Source: Rhizoclosmatium globosum (Eukaryota; Chytridiomycota; Chytridiomycetes; Chytridiales; Chytriomycetaceae). Taken from it: 64,000 bases of DNA. Positions within the stretch are counted from its first letter, which is position 1. Every line of letters begins with the position of its first letter. Shown here one piece after another: positions 40,217-50,656 of this stretch. Made by a program: the position numbers and the translations under genes. The notes under the pieces were generated by a model. That model saw only the letters and a program-made list of their open reading frames with translations, did no database searches and had not been told where the DNA came from. The stretch lies in assembly GCA_002104985.1 (NCBI GenBank), contig MCGO01000006.1, positions 806,001 to 870,000 of the forward strand. Reading direction: 5' to 3'.

Positions 40217-41248
40217 TCATACAGAAGGAGTGTTAATATCTTCATCCCAGTCTCGTACCATATATGGAGGCGTGTTATCCCTCCATTGAATAGAACATAC
40301 AAAAAGCTTCTTATTTCCGTAAAGTGTTGGTGGGCAAAGATGTTCCAGATCCTTCAATTCCATTGGGACTTGTCCAGACAAGTCATTGTTTTCAAGGTGT
40401 AAGAATACCAGGTTCTTGAGGTTCGCAAGCTCCACAGGAATTGGTCCAATCAATGAGCAATTGCCCAAGACTAAATAAGTCAGCAACTGAAGGCTTCCAA
40501 GTTCTGGTGGAATAGAACAGCGTAACATTCTGCACGTATTGAAATTTAACGTCTTCAGGTTTCTCAAGTTCCCCAACTCAGGAGGTATTGGTCCAGTGAT
40601 TGATGTATATCGAAGATTCAGCTTTTCAAGCAAAATAAGATTTCCGAGTTCGCTCGGGATTGTGCCAGATAGCTCTGGATTGCTGTTGAGCGACAGTTGC
40701 TTCAAGTTTTGAAGTAAACCCAATTCAGGTGGTATAGAGCCAGAAAGACGATTACAAGACAGACATAGAATATTTAAATTCTTTAAATTGCCAACGTCCC
40801 GCGGAATTTTGCCATTACATAAAATACTCATAATTACTAGCAATTTTAAGTCCACAAGAGACCACACGGATTGTGGGATTGAGTGCTTCACAACCCACGG
40901 GAAGCGGATAACCAAAACGTCTCTGTTTATGAGGTATACATTGCGACCGGTCAGGTACATTCGTGCAAAGGTATCTTGAAACTCTTTTGATGGAGCACTC
41001 AAATACACAGCTTGGAACAAGTTGTCCTCTTCTTTCTGCCAATGAATAGCAAGGGTAGCTGCTGCGTACGACGATGAGTAGATTATGTTCTTGAATGCTT
41101 TGGATACAGTTGCCAGGCGAAAGGCGGCTCTTGGGTGGATCCAGCGCATGATTGATAGCCAGACATCATGAGGCACACGCTGCATAGTTTCTGAAAGAGT
41201 TGGTTTAGACTGGTTGGATGCCATTTGGACTGGGGACTTGGGTGGCAT
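40217..41248 (-). CDS. Intact F-box/LRR protein
   Basis: Uninterrupted 343-codon ORF, the best-preserved family member. The start may be the first Met (MPPKSPVQ) or the Met at 41224 (MASNQSKPTLSETMQRVPHD), which the paralogues share. F-box-like: VPHDVWLSIMRWIHPRAAFR and LATVSKAFKNIIYSSSYAA. A spacer of about 80 residues ends in FPWVVKHSIPQSV. About eight plant-type LRRs follow, with GSIPPELGLLQNLKQLSLNS and GPIPVELANLKNLVFLHLEN as clear units, and a capping segment ending in LYGNKKLFVCSI. Likely an SCF ubiquitin-ligase receptor (family inference). Its start lies about 40 bp from the Harbinger-like element at 41292, so that insertion may have replaced its upstream promoter. Confidence 0.85.
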   Translation of the reverse strand: MPPKSPVQMASNQSKPTLSETMQRVPHDVWLSIMRWIHPRAAFRLATVSKAFKNIIYSSSYAAATLAIHWQKEEDNLFQAVYLSAPSKEFQDTFARMYLTGRNVYLINRDVLVIRFPWVVKHSIPQSVWSLVDLKLLVIMSILCNGKIPRDVGNLKNLNILCLSCNRLSGSIPPELGLLQNLKQLSLNSNPELSGTIPSELGNLILLEKLNLRYTSITGPIPPELGNLRNLKTLNFNTCRMLRCSIPPELGSLQLLTYLVLGNCSLIGPIPVELANLKNLVFLHLENNDLSGQVPMELKDLEHLCPPTLYGNKKLFVCSIQWRDNTPPYMVRDWDEDINTPSV

Positions 41249-41291
41249 TTGTGGTAAAGTTTAATGGTGTCATGTCATTGATAGTCAATAA

Positions 41292-42844
41292 GGCCCCGTT
41301 CAGCGAGAAAAAATTGCTATTTGTTTGGTGGTGATTTATTTGTCTGAATGAATCCAGACTGCTTCTTCGCTTTTTTTCTAAGTCCTGACATTTTTTTGCG
41401 AATAGCAGTCTGAGAGCAAACCTCCAGTGGCAGCAACTCTTTCCCCTCGCTCTCCCGCACCACCGATCGCACACCCACCAAACTTGGACCAGAGCAAGAA
41501 TGGTATGTTTTATTGACTTTCACCGCGGGGATTTAAAATCGACTGTCTGGATTTCGAGTAATCGGCCGCTGAAGTTTGATACCACTAAATCCTTCCACCA
41601 CAATCATCGTTCGATACACTACTCACTTATAATAACACAATGTCAATTGAAAGCAGCAAGGCATTAGAGCGATCCCAAGTTTGAATCAAGCGTATACATT
41701 CGGAGACAGAGCGTCAACCACTGACACAAAACAGACGGTGACAAATAACGAACACAAGAGGGCAACGGGAGAAGAACGGAGAGGAATCAACAACATACCT
41801 AGATGCAGAAAGGTAAATGGGATGCTGACAGGATTGACGAGGGCCATTGTGTATGCGAGAGGGAGGGAGAGGAGTTGGAAAGGAGGGTTGGGAACTTGAA
41901 GAAAAAAGAAGGAAGAGTGGTGAGGGCTCTGATTGAATTCAAATTGGAAAATTTTTCTTACACAGCCACACTGCCACCTTCCACTCCCCCCATCTTTTTC
42001 TTCTTCAACACAAGTTTCTGGCCTGCGCATACATACAATCGTCGCCTTTGATGTCTTCACTCTCATTGTTGAACACATCAACGGCAGACGTGATCCTTCC
42101 CCTACTCCTTTATTTCTCATGCTGGAAGCCATTGCCCCGTTTCTCCGTACTCTTGTCTTTGTTTCCACTCCTTACCTCCGTATTGCGTCAACGTCCTCAA
42201 AGTTTAGGGAAGTAGATTGATCCTTGTTTTACGTTTTGGCATTGAGTGTTTTATTTTACTAATGGGTAATGGAGTATAGGAATGTTATTCCTGTTACTTG
42301 TTGCGTAGCCTCCAGACAAAGCAGTGCGTGTGTTGATTCGGTGACGTTGGAGTAGAGGGAATCGAGGCGGTTGTTGCAAGTGAGGCGTTCAATGTAGAGC
42401 TCGGGAAGGAGAACTGCGCCGCTGTGGACGTCTTCGCGGCGGCTGTCGATGAGGGCAATAGGGTTGAGCCCATGTTGGAGGAATAGCAACGATGAGTAAC
42501 GACCATTATGACTCAGACCCACCTCTGAAATGTTATTCTTGACTGACAAGCCTGGAAACATCAAGATTCTACATTCCATGTTTATGGGTCATCTTGAAAT
42601 GGCGAGTATTTTGGATTCATGAGGCCTTGTTTTGAATGTCAATAAACCAATTTAAATCAATGTAACGCTATTTTCGAATTTATCGCTGTTTATGGCTATT
42701 TATGGCCGGAATTTATCAATAAACAGCTCTGAGCTATTTATCCATAAACAGGGAAAGCGAATTTATTGATAAATAGGCATTTCAGGAAATAAACAGTTTA
42801 TTGATAAATAGGCCAAAAACTGTTTTTGCTCACTGAACGGGGCC
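41292..42844. mobile_element. PIF/Harbinger-like non-autonomous DNA element (1.55 kb)
   Basis: The left end reads GGCCCCGTTCAGCGAG and the right end, reverse-complemented, GGCCCCGTTCAGTGAG, both followed by A-rich DNA. Both ends are flanked by TAA (41289-41291 and 42845-42847), a 3-bp target-site duplication. TAA/TTA duplications and GGxCC... termini are typical of the PIF/Harbinger superfamily. The inner right end (about 42680-42820) holds several copies, direct and inverted, of a TTTATTGATAAATA-like motif, as in subterminal transposase-binding arrays. No recognisable DDE transposase or Myb-like gene lies inside, so it would depend on an autonomous copy elsewhere. Confidence 0.8.
42259..42579 (-). 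CDS. Possible 106-codon passenger ORF inside the Harbinger-like element
   Basis: A clean ATG-to-stop frame (MECRILMFPGLSVKNNISEV ... TGITFLYSITH) with ordinary amino-acid composition. No family is recognised. A second open stretch (minus strand, 41686-42168) has a hydrophobic C-terminal part. Either could be captured host sequence or chance. Weakly supported. Confidence 0.25.
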   Translation of the reverse strand: MECRILMFPGLSVKNNISEVGLSHNGRYSSLLFLQHGLNPIALIDSRREDVHSGAVLLPELYIERLTCNNRLDSLYSNVTESTHALLCLEATQQVTGITFLYSITH

Positions 42845-42905
42845 TAAGTAAAAGAAGGAAAAAGAAATAATACCCATCATAATCATCTGAGGCTGCTGAA
42901 TATAT

Positions 42906-43923
42906 TTACTCATCAACAGAAGAGGATTCGGAATGAGCATAAACAGAATCTTCATCATCGGTTTCTTCTGTAGGGGATGGATTCCTCCACCGAAACGAGC
43001 GCGTAAGGTTCTTATTTCCGTACAAAGAGGGGGGTTGAAGATGTTCCAACTCATTCAATTCAATTGGAACTTTTCCTTCCAAGTTATTCTGTGAAAGTCG
43101 TAAAACTTGAAGGTTCTCAAGTTTGGCCAGCTCACGAGGAATATGTCCAATTAAAGAGCTCGATTTTATGATTAAACGAGTCAGTGCCGTGAGTTTACCA
43201 AGAGCCGGTGGAAGTGGACAGATTAACATTTTACATTCACTCAAATCGAGAGTCTCCAAGTTGCGCAAATTCCCTAATTCTGCAGGTATTGGGCCTTCTA
43301 CTGCCGTACAGCGCAAATCCAGTATTTTTAATAACGTAAGATTTCCAAGCTCGCCTGGGATTGAGCCAGATAGCTTCCAGTTTCTGCAGAGTGACAGTTC
43401 CCTCAAGTTTTGAAGTAATCCCAATTCAGACGGAATAGAGCCAGAAAGACGATTCCCACAGAGGCGAAGAACATTTAAATTCTGTAAATTTCCAATTTCG
43501 CGAGGAATTGGGCCATTGCAGAGTATTCCGCAAAATGACAGAAATTTCAAGTCTGTAAGAGAGCACAAGACGAGCGGGATTGAGTGATTCACTACCCACG
43601 GAGAATGAAACGCAAATGGTTTATGCTGTATGTATCCCGCCCTGTCAGGTACATTCGTGCAAAGGTGTCTTGAAACTCTTTTGATGGAACACTCAAGAAC
43701 ACAGCATGGTTTGCAAGTCTAACCCTTCATGCTCTCGACTATAAATCTGAAGTGCTTCAGCTGCATACGATGACGAGTAGATCATGTTCTTGAATGCTTT
43801 GGATACGGTGGCGAGACGAAAGGCGGCTCTTGGGTGGATCCAGCGCATGATTGATAGCCAGACATCATGAGGCACTCGCTGCATAGTTTCTGAAAGAGTT
43901 GGCTTGGACTCATTGGATGCCAT
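42906..43923 (-). CDS. F-box/LRR protein, frame-broken
   Basis: Starts MASNESKPTLSETMQRVPHD, nearly identical to the start of the 40217-41248 gene, with the same F-box (WLSIMRWIHPRAAFRLATVS). Two one-base breaks (near 43690 and 43615) interrupt the spacer; repaired, it reads FLSVPSKEFQDTFARMYLTG and FHSPWVVNHSIPLVLCSL. The LRR part is one clean 228-codon ORF (GSIPSELGLLQNLRELSLCR, GPIPAELGNLRNLETLDLSE, GHIPRELAKLENLQVLRLSQ). It has its own acidic tail (TEETDDEDSVYAHSESSSVD). A recent paralogue of the neighbour, from which it is separated by the Harbinger-like element. Confidence 0.75.
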
Positions 43924-44230
43924 TTGGACTGGGGACTAGGGTGGGGACTTTGGGATTTATGTTAAAGTTTATCATAGCAACTCAACCGACGCAAAGATTT
44001 GGATCTAATTCGATCAATTTCGACGGGGCATTATGTTATAGGAAAGGTGATATTTGTCTTATAGACACAGTACAGCCAAGAAATCAGAACCAATTCAATT
44101 TCTATCATTAGAAGGGAACAAAAGAACAAAGAAACGAACAAAAAAACGTATAAAATCAAAACAACGAACTTGCATCACACACTTTCCACCATCGACCTGC
44201 GACTGTCCCCACCAATACACTGCACTGGAT
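43924..44230. other. Intergenic between LRR gene and septin 3' end
   Basis: Includes A-rich DNA (about 44110-44165) and a short stretch at 43970-44010 similar to the DNA next to the other LRR copies (CAAAGATTTGGATCTAATT). No gene seen. Confidence 0.5.
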
Positions 44231-45698
44231 TTAAACGACACCAGCACCTCCGTTCTTGAGAGCCAACAGCTGCTTTGTTCGGAATGCTTCGTAGTGGATC
44301 ATTGAAGTAACGTCAATGAGTTCTTGCAAGTGGGTACGAGTCAGGAAGTTACGGAGGGCAATGAATTCACAGTGATCCTCGTTTTCAACATTGATGACAC
44401 CCCAACGAGTTCTGCGACCACGGACAGCCTGATGACGAGATGGATGATGATTAGACGTGTGAAGTTTAAAAGATACAAAATCACATACCTTGCCATCCAC
44501 AACAACATTTTTCTCGGATCCAACAACAGCAAAAGGAATACACTCCCTCACAGCATGCAAAAGCTGTCTCTCAGCACGAGTCTCTTCATCCAAAGGAGCC
44601 TGAGCACCACGACCATCATCCTCCTCATCCACAAACACGTCGGCGTAAGGGAACGTACGGATTCCGTGGAACTCAATTTCAGCCTTAATTCTCTTCTTGA
44701 AGGCAGCACGCTCTTCGAGGGTGAGGGAGTCGGACTTTGCAATTACGGGGATCACGTTTGCGACTTCTGAGATGCGTTTCATGACTGCAATGTCGAGGGG
44801 GGTGAGGGCGTGGCCGGTTGGGGCGATGAAGAAGAGGACGGCGTGCACGCGGGTGTCGGGGATTCTGCGGTCACGGAGGGGGGTGAGTTCTTTTTTGAGG
44901 TAGAGAGAGTATTGTGCTTGGATGTGTTTGATGATTGGGTCCCAGCAGAGGGTGTTGTTGACTTGGTCACCGTACCAGGTGTGTCTGTGATTGTGAGGTT
45001 GAGGCGGACTCCGTTTTCTTCAATGACTGTTTATGTGTATTATTAGATAGATATACTAGCATTTGATGGATGAGTGGGCTAGGAGGGAGAGTAAGGTTGA
45101 TGACTAGTTTGGATGTGTGTCTTGGTGTGGCCAGACCCCAAACCACTTTGACGTCTTCTGTCTTCTCCCACAACCAAACCAGCTGCCAACAAGCGACCAA
45201 CCACCCCACTACAACCTATCCACTACAATCTACAACAGCCACATTACGCACCATGCGAAATTGACTGGATCTCGGTCGTCTGAATTGGCTGTCCATTTTC
45301 GTTCGTCTTCAACAGGCCCTTTGAGTCAATCAAGTGCGATGCAAAGAGAGTGTTTGTGAGTGTTGATTTGCCGAGTCCAGAGCGTCCTAATTAATGTGTT
45401 AGTCTGCAGAGTACATGAACCAGGTGCTAAATCACCCACCAACAACCATCAAATTGAATGCAAAGCCTCGTTTGAGCAACTTCTTTTCAATTTGGTTTGT
45501 GATGCTGTCGAATCCAACGTACGAAGTGAGGGCGATCTGGTTGTTTGCCACAGTTTAGATATTGGGCGTGTATCGCTTGATTAGGGATGGACGTACCTTC
45601 TTCTCGGCTGGTGGTGCTGGAAGTCCGGTCTTGGCGGGTGGTGCTGGGGCTGTGGCAGCCGAAGTGGCAGGAACGGCTGGTTTGGTTGGGGAGCTCAT
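44231..45698 (-). CDS. CDC10: Septin, Cdc10 group
   Basis: GTP-binding cytoskeletal protein that forms filaments and rings at division sites and, in zoosporic fungi, probably in rhizoids and at cell constrictions. The start at 45698 gives a Pro/Ala-rich leader (MSSPTKPAVPATSAATAPAP). SYVGFDSITNQIEKKLLKRG follows, typical of the Cdc10/SEPT9 type. P-loop GRSGLGKSTLTNTLFASHLI, switch DTPGYGDQVNN, G4 AKSDSLTLEER and the septin unique element near RTRWGVINVENEDHCEFIAL are all present. The C-terminus is short, without a long coiled coil (LALKNGGAGVV), again as in Cdc10. Four or more introns (near 44430-44490, 45025-45255, 45350-45440, 45530-45600). Length about 340 residues, normal. Confidence 0.92.
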
Positions 45699-46020
45699 TT
45701 GAGGAGAAAAGTGTCTTATCCAATATTATTATGAACAAATAAGGGAGAAGAATAAGGTGAGAAGGTATAAACCATGCTTCATATTCGCTCGACGATTTCA
45801 ACTTATGGAATCTAACAAATGAAGTAACTGATGGTGATGAATTTACTCTTCTATGAATCTTAAAGTTCATCTATTTCGTCGGTATTGTTCAAGTGAATAA
45901 GACGCGTTTAAGATTGAGATAGTTCGCGATTACATATATCATGCTTTGGAAATCAGTAAGTATTGCGCAACTGAACTCACCACCAATCACTCAATTCACG
46001 TGTCCTTTCCCCCGAATTGG
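45699..46020. other. Divergent intergenic region, septin / MFS
   Basis: Shared 5' region of the minus-strand septin and the plus-strand MFS gene. No specific element recognised. Confidence 0.4.
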
Positions 46021-47631
46021 ATGCGCACAACTGTTGCCCTCTTTCTCCTCATAATCTCTCTCGAATCCATCATGGCCGACAATTCCCCTTCACCAACCAT
46101 GCACTGTTCTCTGATGCAACAAGCCAAACGATTCTGCACCTGTTTTCGCTGTTCCCTGAAGCGATTACTGAGTCCATGTTGAGGCCTTTGTCGCCGTACT
46201 TGATCCAGATGTTAAGTTCGGATTTGGCAGAGGGAAGGGAGGCGGATGTTGGGGCGAGGGCTGGTGCGTTGTGTTATCATAGAGTAGATTAACTTTTGGG
46301 GGGCTAATGGAGGAAAACTAGGACTGTTTAACGGCGTCTTCTTTCTGCCTTTGTTGGTTATGAATATTGTTTGGGGAACTGCGGGCGATCGAATTGTATG
46401 TTGGGTTTCGTCAGATGTTGCTTGCTTGTTTACAACCTCTAAATAGGGACGAAACCGATTCTCCTCCTTGGACTCTTCTTTTGTGGTCTCACTACATTCA
46501 TTCTTGGATCAATACAACCTCGTTCCATCTTGCCGTGTTCTGTCGGTTCCTTGCTGGAGTGTTTGGAGGCAATTCTACAGTTGTGACTGGTGCCTGGGAC
46601 GGATAAATCCTGATGAAAAGGGGAGAAGTTGGGCTTTTGCGTTGTATGGATCTGTGTATGCACTCTCGGGTATTTTGGGACCTATTATTGGTGGAGTATT
46701 GGTTGAAATGGGGAAGGGTTCTTCTGGAACAAGGTCTCCCTATTTCAGCGTTTGTGCATTCGGGGCTTTGTTGAGTGCAACTGCATTCTTTACAACTGTA
46801 TTCTTTGTGAGGGAGACTGTTGGAGTTGAGGAAGGACCAAAGAAACTCCCGCCCATCAGATTCTAACTTGAAGGAAGACTCAAATACTTCCGGTGCAGCA
46901 ACATCTAACTCAGCATCATATACGAACGACGAATGGTTCATTCTTACAGCCATTAAATCACCAATCGTTATGGCGAATATACTGTTGCACGTCAGTCTTG
47001 CATATGGCAACATGTTCTGGCAAAGCGTGTTTCCTCTCCTATTTGCAGCACCCGTGGAATTAGGAGGACTTGGATTTTCGGCAATGGATTCATCATTTGC
47101 AATGACAGTTCCTGCCATCACAGCTCTATTTTGTCAGACGTTTGTGTGTAAATGGGTTGTTGGAAAGCTTGGAGCTACGAAAAGTTTCGCGCTGGGAATG
47201 GCGATTCCTGTACCTACTTTGTATGCGATCGGATTACTTGGTGGAACACAGGGATCGTATGTTTGGCCAGCCGTTGTGACTTGTTTGGTTGTGATTGGAT
47301 TCGCAGAGTCACTGGCATACATGTGGTGAGTGTGGCTTTATATACGACGTTGGTAATTCGAATAACTCACTTTGTTTGACGAAGTATCATGATTATGGTC
47401 TCGGATTGTGTTCCGGTTGATTCTATTGGTTCCGCGTTTGGACTCTCATCGACACTTTGCTCTCTTGCACGAACTGTTGCGCCTCCATTCGCTGGACAGG
47501 CTTGGGAGTACGCTTCATTGGAATTAAAGAGTCCTGTAATGAGCTTTGCATCAGTACAAATATTGGCTGGGTTGTCTGCTATCGTGGCCTTTGCTATTTC
47601 AAAGAAGAAGGAGAAAGTCAAGACGGAGTAG
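46021..47631 (+). CDS. MFS transporter (DHA1/ZIF1-like), paralogue of 30408-31956
   Basis: Starts with the same leader as its paralogue (MRTTVALFLLIISLESIMAD). After one-base breaks it continues SLFPEAITESMLRPLSPYLI, LLVMNIVWGTAGDR, a motif-A region GRKPILLLGLFFCGLTTFIL and FGGNSTVVTGAW. The second half begins KSPIVMANILLHVSLAYGNM and includes ELGGLGFSAMDSSFAMTVPA, YAIGLLGGTQGSYVWPAVVT and, after an intron near 47327-47384, MIMVSDCVPVDSIGSAFGLS. It ends in a Lys/Glu tail, as does the paralogue. At least four frame breaks before 46870. Only 49 bp separate its stop from the next MFS gene. Confidence 0.75.
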
Positions 47632-47680
47632 AGTTCTTTAAAATACCTTATTATTCTATGATCGCTAATAAAGAATAAAT

Positions 47681-49279
47681 ATGTCGTTGAAATCAGATGT
47701 GTGGCAAACGTACTTCCTTCTCGCCTATGTCGCACCGGAGGCCATCACCGAGAGTATGATTGACCCGTTGATACCATACATGATTCGAACATTCTCTGTG
47801 GATGTTGCGCCGGATCAGTTGGAAGCTGCCGTTGGAGGACGGGCAGGTTTGGATTGGTTACTTATCAGACGCATCTGATCCTCCTTCACAGGACTTATGG
47901 GAGGAATGTTCTATCTTCCTTTACTTATTATGAACATTCTGTGGGGAACTCTATCGGACATTGTTGTACGTTCAATTGGTTATGTCAACTTCCACTACTC
48001 TAATAACCTAGTTCACTAAAGGGCCGGAAACCAATCCTTATCATCGGACTCTTCTTTTCAGCGCTGACTACTTTCTTGCTTGGAATCAACACGTCGTCGT
48101 TCGCATTCGCCCTTGTCTGTCGCTTTCTTGCGGGGGTGTTTGGAAGCAATTCGACAGTGGCGAAAGGGGCTCTTGGAGAGATACATTTGGATGAAAAGGG
48201 AAGGAGTTGGGCGTACTCGCTTTATGGGTCGTTGTATGGTTTGTGTTTTGATTACTTAATGGATGAAGGGCTGAAGCTGCGAATTAGCGTTCAGCGGAAT
48301 TGTGGGGCCGTTGATTGGAGGCGTTTTAGTTAGTTCAGGAACAGAGGATGCTCCTTTGCGATACCCGTATTTCAAGGCATGTGCGTTGGGGGCTGGACTG
48401 TGTGTTTTGGCGCTTCCCATCACGCACGTATATTTCTTTGAGCCGAAAGAGCTTCGACATGCGAAGTTAGAAGATATGCCGAGTAGTCCCACTTCAAAAA
48501 GTCTTTTGGTTCGGGACCTGTTCAGTGTGAAGGGGCTGATGCAATTATGGGGTAGTTTGAAGGAGCCTATGACGGGGAAGGTCATGTTCCCCATCTTTCT
48601 TTATGTAAGTCTGCACGGTTTATGTTTCTTGATGCTGACCAGGCTTTTGAAGGTGCTCATCGCGTTTTGTAATCGTGCGTGGACAACACTACTTCCACTC
48701 CTCTTTTCAGCTAAACACGATCTCGGAGGTCTTGCGTTCACTGCATTTGACACTTCCTTCGCAATGACTGTTATGGCTTGCTGTAAACTGTTTTTCCAAA
48801 CTACAATCTGTCAAGCGATCGTGACGCGTTTTGGAATGAACGGGTCGTATTGTCTTGGAATGGCTGTTATTATTCCTGCATGTGCCTTGTTAGTTTGTTG
48901 GGTGGATCTAGCGGGTATGGATGGAGTTATGTTGGGTTTTGCTGTGCATGGCTCTGTTTGGGTTTGTGAGGCAATTGTGTATTTGAGTGTTATTATGATG
49001 ATTTCGGATAGTGTTTCGCCGTCGGGGTTGGGTGCTGCGCATGGTTTGAGTGCGACTTGTGCGGCTGCAAGTAGAGTTATTGCACCTCCGCTGGTTGGGT
49101 ATGTGTGGGAATATGTAGCTGTTCGCGCGAGAATGCCGTGGACTGCTTTCTTTGTTGTTCAGGTTGCAGCAGTGGGAGCTATATTATTTGCACGATGGGG
49201 GAATAAGGAGGAAGCAGGAGAGAAGGGCGTGTATCGTCGAGTGCGAGAGGATGTTGAAATGCGAAGCCTTGATGAGTAA
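47681..49279 (+). CDS. MFS transporter (DHA1/ZIF1-like), tandem paralogue
   Basis: Starts MSLKSDVWQTYFLLAYVAPE without the hydrophobic leader of the other two MFS genes. Core: AITESMIDPLIPYMIRTFSV, LPLLIMNILWGTLSD, GRKPILIIGLFFSALTTFLL, RFLAGVFGSNSTVAKGALGE, LDEKGRSWAYSLYGSLYG, then GPLIGGVLVSSGTED. The second half is one 325-codon ORF with TLLPLLFSAKHDLGGLAFTA, DTSFAMTVMACCKLFFQTTI, MMISDSVSPSGLGAAHGLSA and a basic/acidic C-terminus (YRRVREDVEMRSLDE). Introns near 47847-47892, 47967-48022 and 48238-48290. This copy has few breaks and is probably functional; substrate unknown. Confidence 0.82.
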
Positions 49280-49389
49280 AGATGTCAATATAGGGATTTA
49301 GATGTTTTATTTCTACGCACTTAACCAGCAGAATATCAGAATATCATGGGGCTATTAAAGTCAACGAAGCTATACCTTCAACTTAAAAT

Positions 49390-49745
49390 ACCCGTCTAAG
49401 CAGTGGATTCTGGGGTTGGGGCTCCTAACCCTCTAGTACAACATTTAGTTAGCTTCAACAAGAACTTGCGAAACTTGAAAACGTGGGACCTGAGTGGGAA
49501 ACATTCAACTAACTTGTGAAAATTGAAGCGATTGTCACTTGGTTGGACTAATGAGCTTGCACAGCTCACAAAACAACAGTTGTTACGGTTTTCCATCAAG
49601 TCGCACTTTTCCCAATATGTTAAATGCCTGCATCTTCGCCCACCAGCGCTTGATGAAAATATGACGTACGTGCTCGTTTCGATGGAGAAATACACCACCT
49701 GCATTTGAGCCAGAAGACAGCGCGGCTCCTTCTGATTCCTCATCT
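49390..49745 (+). pseudogene. Degenerate LRR relic
   Basis: The plus strand reads NLRNLKTWDLSGKHSTNL, a stop, then KLKRLSLGWTNELAQL, a decayed LRR pair. No start or complete frame. Faint but consistent with the LRR fragment that follows. Confidence 0.4.
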
Positions 49746-49841
49746 GCTGACTTGAGTAGTTTCGTTTGAGTTATGGTTAATTATTTTGTCTTTTTGATAT
49801 TATTATTTAATGCCAACCTCCACACCCAAGTCCCCAGTCCA

Positions 49842-50182
49842 AATGGCATCCAACCAGTCGAAACCGACTCTTTCAGAAACTATGCTGCTGTTCTATTCCA
49901 CCAGAGTTTGGAAACTTTCAGTTGTTGACTTATTTAGACTTGGCTAATTGTTCATTGATTGGACCAATTCCTGTAGAGCTTGCGAACCTCAAGAACCTGG
50001 AATTCTTATACCTTGAATACAATGACTTGACTGGACAAGTCCCGATCGAATTACACGATCTGAAACGTCTTAGTGCACCATCTGTTAAATGGAATAAGAA
50101 TCTTACGTGTTCGTTTTTATGGAGGGGTCAGACAGATCTCATTAAAGGAGTCTGGGTTGGGGAAAATAAACAACCTAAGTGA
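49842..50182 (+). pseudogene. F-box/LRR fusion relic (5' end joined to 3' end)
   Basis: The first bases encode MASNQSKPTLSETM, the conserved N-terminus. After about 45 bases the sequence jumps to the last LRRs (LTYLDLANCSLIGPIPVELA, FLYLEYNDLTGQVPIELHDL) and ends in CSFLWRGQTDL. More than 0.6 kb of the ancestral gene is missing, so this is a deletion derivative in the opposite orientation to the 40217 and 42906 copies. Confidence 0.85.
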
Positions 50183-50656
50183 TTTGACGAAACCATACTA
50201 TAACTACGAAAAAGAAACTAATTATATCAAAAAGAAATTACGTCGAATATACTGAGTGTGTCGAAATAACTTGGTGTGATAGCGGTAAGTCGGGCTTATC
50301 GAGTATAGAAAGGCTGAACGACGGCTTATGAGGTTCAGGAGAGGGCGGGTAGGACAATGCTCGATTGTCGCGTTTTCAGAAGATTTCTCTCCCTATATAT
50401 TATTGAACAAAACCGATGGGCATAGCCAGATTCTGACAGAGTGTGGTAGATGAAATCAGTGTGAACGGAAAGTTTGCTTCCAGTCAACTCAAAACAACTC
50501 AACTCTATCGAAACAACTTCCTGAAATACTTCTAACACCTGAGTCTTGAAAAGAGAATCAAGGAGCAGCAGACTCGCGTCACTTAAGGTTTCTTTTACTG
50601 AAAACATTCAAAACTCACCTTTGAAATATAATAAACATAACGACTTACGACAACAG
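50183..50656. other. Intergenic upstream of tRNA
   Basis: A minus-strand 90-codon ORF (50335-50607) has no recognisable content. Nothing else supported. Confidence 0.4.

Noticed and set aside
41686..42168. 160-codon minus-strand ORF in the Harbinger-like element as a transposase
   Set aside because: No DDE, Myb-like or other transposase motif; the composition is mixed hydrophobic and Ser-rich with no recognisable domain.
50335..50607. 90-codon minus-strand ORF upstream of the tRNA
   Set aside because: No recognisable domain, splice context or conserved pattern; likely chance.
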